From Isoperla grammatica (taxonomy: Eukaryota > Arthropoda > Insecta > Plecoptera > Perlodidae): DNA of 64,000 bases. Position numbers and translations under genes: made by a program. Of this stretch, positions 62,203-64,000 are shown one piece after another. How positions within the stretch are numbered: the first letter of the stretch is position 1; each line of letters starts with the position of its first letter. The stretch spans positions 1 to 64,000 of the forward strand of contig CAMDTW010000243.1 of NCBI GenBank assembly GCA_945910005.1, read 5' to 3'. The notes below the pieces were generated by a model. The model did no database searches. It worked only from the letters and a program-made list of their open reading frames with translations, and had not been told where the DNA came from.

Positions 62203-62236
62203 TATATTCTTGAAGAATGTATATTCTTGAAGAATG
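62203..62236. repeat. 17-bp perfect tandem duplication within a Q monomer
   Basis: TATATTCTTGAAGAATG occurs twice without a gap (62203-62219 and 62220-62236), then CAACC. It is the only short tandem duplication of this size I saw inside a monomer. Each unit contains the near-palindrome ATTCTT-G-AAGAAT. Confidence 0.92.
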
Positions 62237-62400
62237 CAACCTATAATTCTTATTTTCGACGGAGGGTGTAACTTCTATAGAAGTTATCGAAATGTGACGA
62301 AATGGACAAATTGTGCTTATTGGAGCCTGAAACGCTCTAAAACAACGATTTGTCAACTTTGGTTGAAACTTTTAGAATCCCGGCCGTATGCAAGATTCCT

Positions 62401-62963
62401 CTTAAAACTGGAAGTTTGTGGTAGATAGACTGAAATCAGCCAATTTCTATTTTTATGCATATTTAACCAAAAACGACGAAAAAACTCAATTTATGCATTT
62501 TCATTATACTCTTGAAGAATGCAACCTATAATTCTTATTTTCGATGGAGGTGTAACTTCTATAGAAGTTATCGAAATGTGACGAAATGGACAATTGTGCT
62601 TATTGGAGCCTGAAACGCTCTAAAACATCGATTTGTCAACTTGGTAGAAACCTTAGGAAACCCGGCCGTATGCAAGATTCCTCTTAAAACTGGAAGTTTG
62701 TGGTAGATAGACTGAAATCAGCCAATTTCTATTTTTTTGCATATTTTAACCAACACGACGAAAAAACTCAATTTATGCATTTTCTTTATATTCTTGAAGA
62801 ATGCACCTATAATTCTTATTTTCGACGGAGGGTGTAACTTCTATAGAAGTTATCGAAATGTGACGAAATGGACAAATTGTGTTGGAGCCTGAAACGCTCT
62901 AAAACAACGATTTGTGCAATTTGGTTGAAACCCTTAGGAATCCCAGCCGTATGCAAGATTCCT
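62401..62963. repeat. Two deletion-bearing monomers (P-like and Q)
   Basis: The unit at 62401 is 282 bp and the unit at 62683 is 281 bp. Losses include CTATTTTTATGC, CATATTTAACC, TTTTCGATGGAGGTG, GGACAATTG, CAACTTGG, AAACCTTAGG, GAATGCACCTATAATTC and ATTGTGTTGGAGCC. They are the most eroded monomers in the window. Confidence 0.8.
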
Positions 62964-64000
62964 CTTAAAACTGGAAGTTTGTGGTAGATAGACTAAAATC
63001 AGCCAATTTCTATATTTAATGCATATTTTAACCAAAAACGACGAAAAAACTCAATTTATGCATTTTCATTATACTCTTGAAGAATGCAGCCTATAATTCT
63101 TATTTTTCAACGGAGGGTGTAACTTCTATAGAAGTTATCGAAATGTGACGAAATGGACAAATTGTGCTTATTGGAGCCTGAAACGCTCTTAAACAACGAT
63201 TTGTCAACTTTGGTTGAAACCCTTAGGAATCCTGGCCGTATGCAAGATTCCTCTTAAAACTGGAAGTTTGTGGTAGATAGACTAAAATCAGCTAATTTCT
63301 ATATTTTATGCATATTTTAACCAAAAACGACCAAAAAACTCAATTTATGCATTTTCATAATACTCTTTCAGATTGCACACTAACATTATTATTTTTCAAC
63401 GGTTGGTGTAACTTCTGAAGTAGTTATCGAAATGTGACGAAATGGACAAATTGTGCTTATTGGTGCCTGAAACGCTCTAAAACAACGATTTGTCAACTTT
63501 GGTTGAAACCCTTAGGAATCCCAGCCGTATGCAAGATTCCTCTTAAAACTGGAAGTTTGTGGTAGATAGACTGAAATCAGCCAATTTCTATATTTTATGC
63601 ATATTTTAACCAAAAACGACGAAAAAACTCAATTAATGCATTTTCATTATACTCTTGAAGAATGCAGCCTATAATTCTTATTTTTCAACGGAGTGTGTAA
63701 CTTCTATAAAAGTTATCGAAATGTGACGAAATGGACAAATTGTGCTTATTGGAGCCTGAAACGCTCTAAAACAACGATTTGTGCAATTTGGCTGAAACCC
63801 TTAGGAATCCCAGCCGTATGCAAGATTCCTCTTAAAACTGGAAGTTTGTGGTAGATAGACTAAAATCAGCCAATTTCTATATTTTATGCATATTTTAACC
63901 AAAAACGACGAAAAAACTCAATTTATGCATTTTCATTATACTCTTGAAGAATGCAGCCTATAATTCTTATTTTTCAACGGAGGGTGTAACTTCTATAGAA
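62964..64000. repeat. S, C(GATTGCAC)-S module, partial S at window end
   Basis: Monomers at 62964 (S, ATATTTAATGC), 63253 (C), 63542 (S, CAATTAATGC, TATAAAAG, TTGGCTG) and 63831 (S, truncated by the window end after CTATAGAA). Single-base indels become rare again. The order resembles 38403-39268. Confidence 0.82.

Larger units (their letters stand above)
57704..62963. repeat. Indel-rich, Q-containing segment
   Basis: Monomers here carry many one-base gains and losses: CCCGGGCCG, TCTTTAAAAC, AATCCCGCCG, AACTGAAGTTTG, AATCAGCAATTTC, CATAATTACTC, TTTTTCACGG, AAGTTTAGTGG, TTTGGGTTG, CTTGGTAGAAACCTTAGG. Such changes are rare before 57703. The tail ACATCGATTTG...GGTAGAAACC...GGAAACCCG followed by Q occurs at both ends (57704 and about 62.62 kb), which suggests a repeat of about 4.9 kb. 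The stretch is either an older part of the array or less accurate consensus sequence. Confidence 0.75.
1..64000. repeat. Satellite DNA array, 289-bp monomer, about 221 tandem copies
   Basis: The start motif CTTAAAACTGG (or its variants GTTAAAACTGG and AGTAAAACTGG) recurs about every 289 bp from 1 to 63831, always in the same orientation. Checkpoints fit whole monomers: 71 units from 1 to 20512, 104 from there to 50542 and 46 from there to 63831, each with a small net deletion. Nothing interrupts the array: no inverted block, no mobile element, no single-copy DNA. Hand count of one monomer gives about 35% G+C. Tandem arrays of complex monomers with higher-order structure are typical of eukaryotic centromeric or pericentromeric heterochromatin; that location is inferred, not seen. 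Confidence 0.97.

Noticed and set aside
62203..62236. Heat-shock-element-like TTCTTGAAGAA
   Set aside because: Most monomers have CTCTTGAAGAA, which breaks the motif. The better match occurs only where C changed to T, mainly in the indel-rich right end. Without a gene nearby there is no basis for a regulatory call.
1..64000. CRISPR array
   Set aside because: The repeats are 289 bp and abut directly, with no short repeats, no unique spacers and no cas genes.
1..64000. Tandem transposons or LTRs as the source of the periodicity
   Set aside because: No terminal inverted repeats, target-site duplications, poly-A tails or transposase or reverse transcriptase coding are visible. The 18-bp palindrome is internal to the unit.

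Overview
The whole window is one uninterrupted array of complex satellite DNA. I see no gene, RNA gene, transposon or unique sequence in it. The repeat unit is 289 bp, and about 221 complete copies plus a 170-bp partial copy lie head to tail in one orientation. I number each monomer from the C of CTTAAAACTGG: the first starts at 1 and the last complete one ends at 63830. Base composition is AT-rich (about 35% G+C, hand count of the monomer at 3469). A homogeneous, multi-level satellite block of this size points to eukaryotic heterochromatin, probably centromeric or pericentromeric. I cannot name the species or a published family from the sequence alone.

Monomers fall into diagnostic types. 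P has GCAACCT and TTCGACGG. S has GCAGCCT and TTCAACGG. C has CGACCAAAA, GCACACTAAC and AAAGTAGTT. M starts with GTTAAAACTGG and has ACCGAAAAC, GCACCCT and CGATATGTG. K has CTTAAGTAG and AGGTGAC. T has AAATTTACAAATT. G has GGAGCTTGTAAC. N usually has AAAACTAGAAG. A starts with AGTAAAACTGG. B has TGCTTTTTC. Q has CCAACACGACG. These types recur in fixed orders, so the array has higher-order repeats (HORs). The main ones are C-T-G-M-N (5 monomers, about 1,445 bp), C-T-G-M-N-A-B (7 monomers), a 12-monomer compound of the two (3,467 bp, two copies at 10977-17910), C-C-S-P-C (about 1,440 bp) and K-M-S-P-S.

Layout. 1-7162 is a mixed block that recurs, apparently unchanged, at 50542-57703. 6358-22244 is dominated by C-T-G-M-N repeats. 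22245-36957 holds K-M-S-P-S and C-C-S-P-C repeats, with a cluster of single-base indels at about 28.1-33.3 kb. 36958-48229 is an irregular mixture with K, M, C and S pairs. 48808-52178 matches 18778-22148. 57704-62963 is an indel-rich stretch with its own Q monomers. 62964-64000 returns to ordinary monomers.

The more interesting content is structural: an 18-bp perfect palindrome in many monomers, phased A-tracts next to it, chimeric monomers that mark unequal exchange, and a 7.16-kb duplication 175 monomers away that is either very recent or an assembly artefact. The short open frames are by-products of the repeat and not genes.
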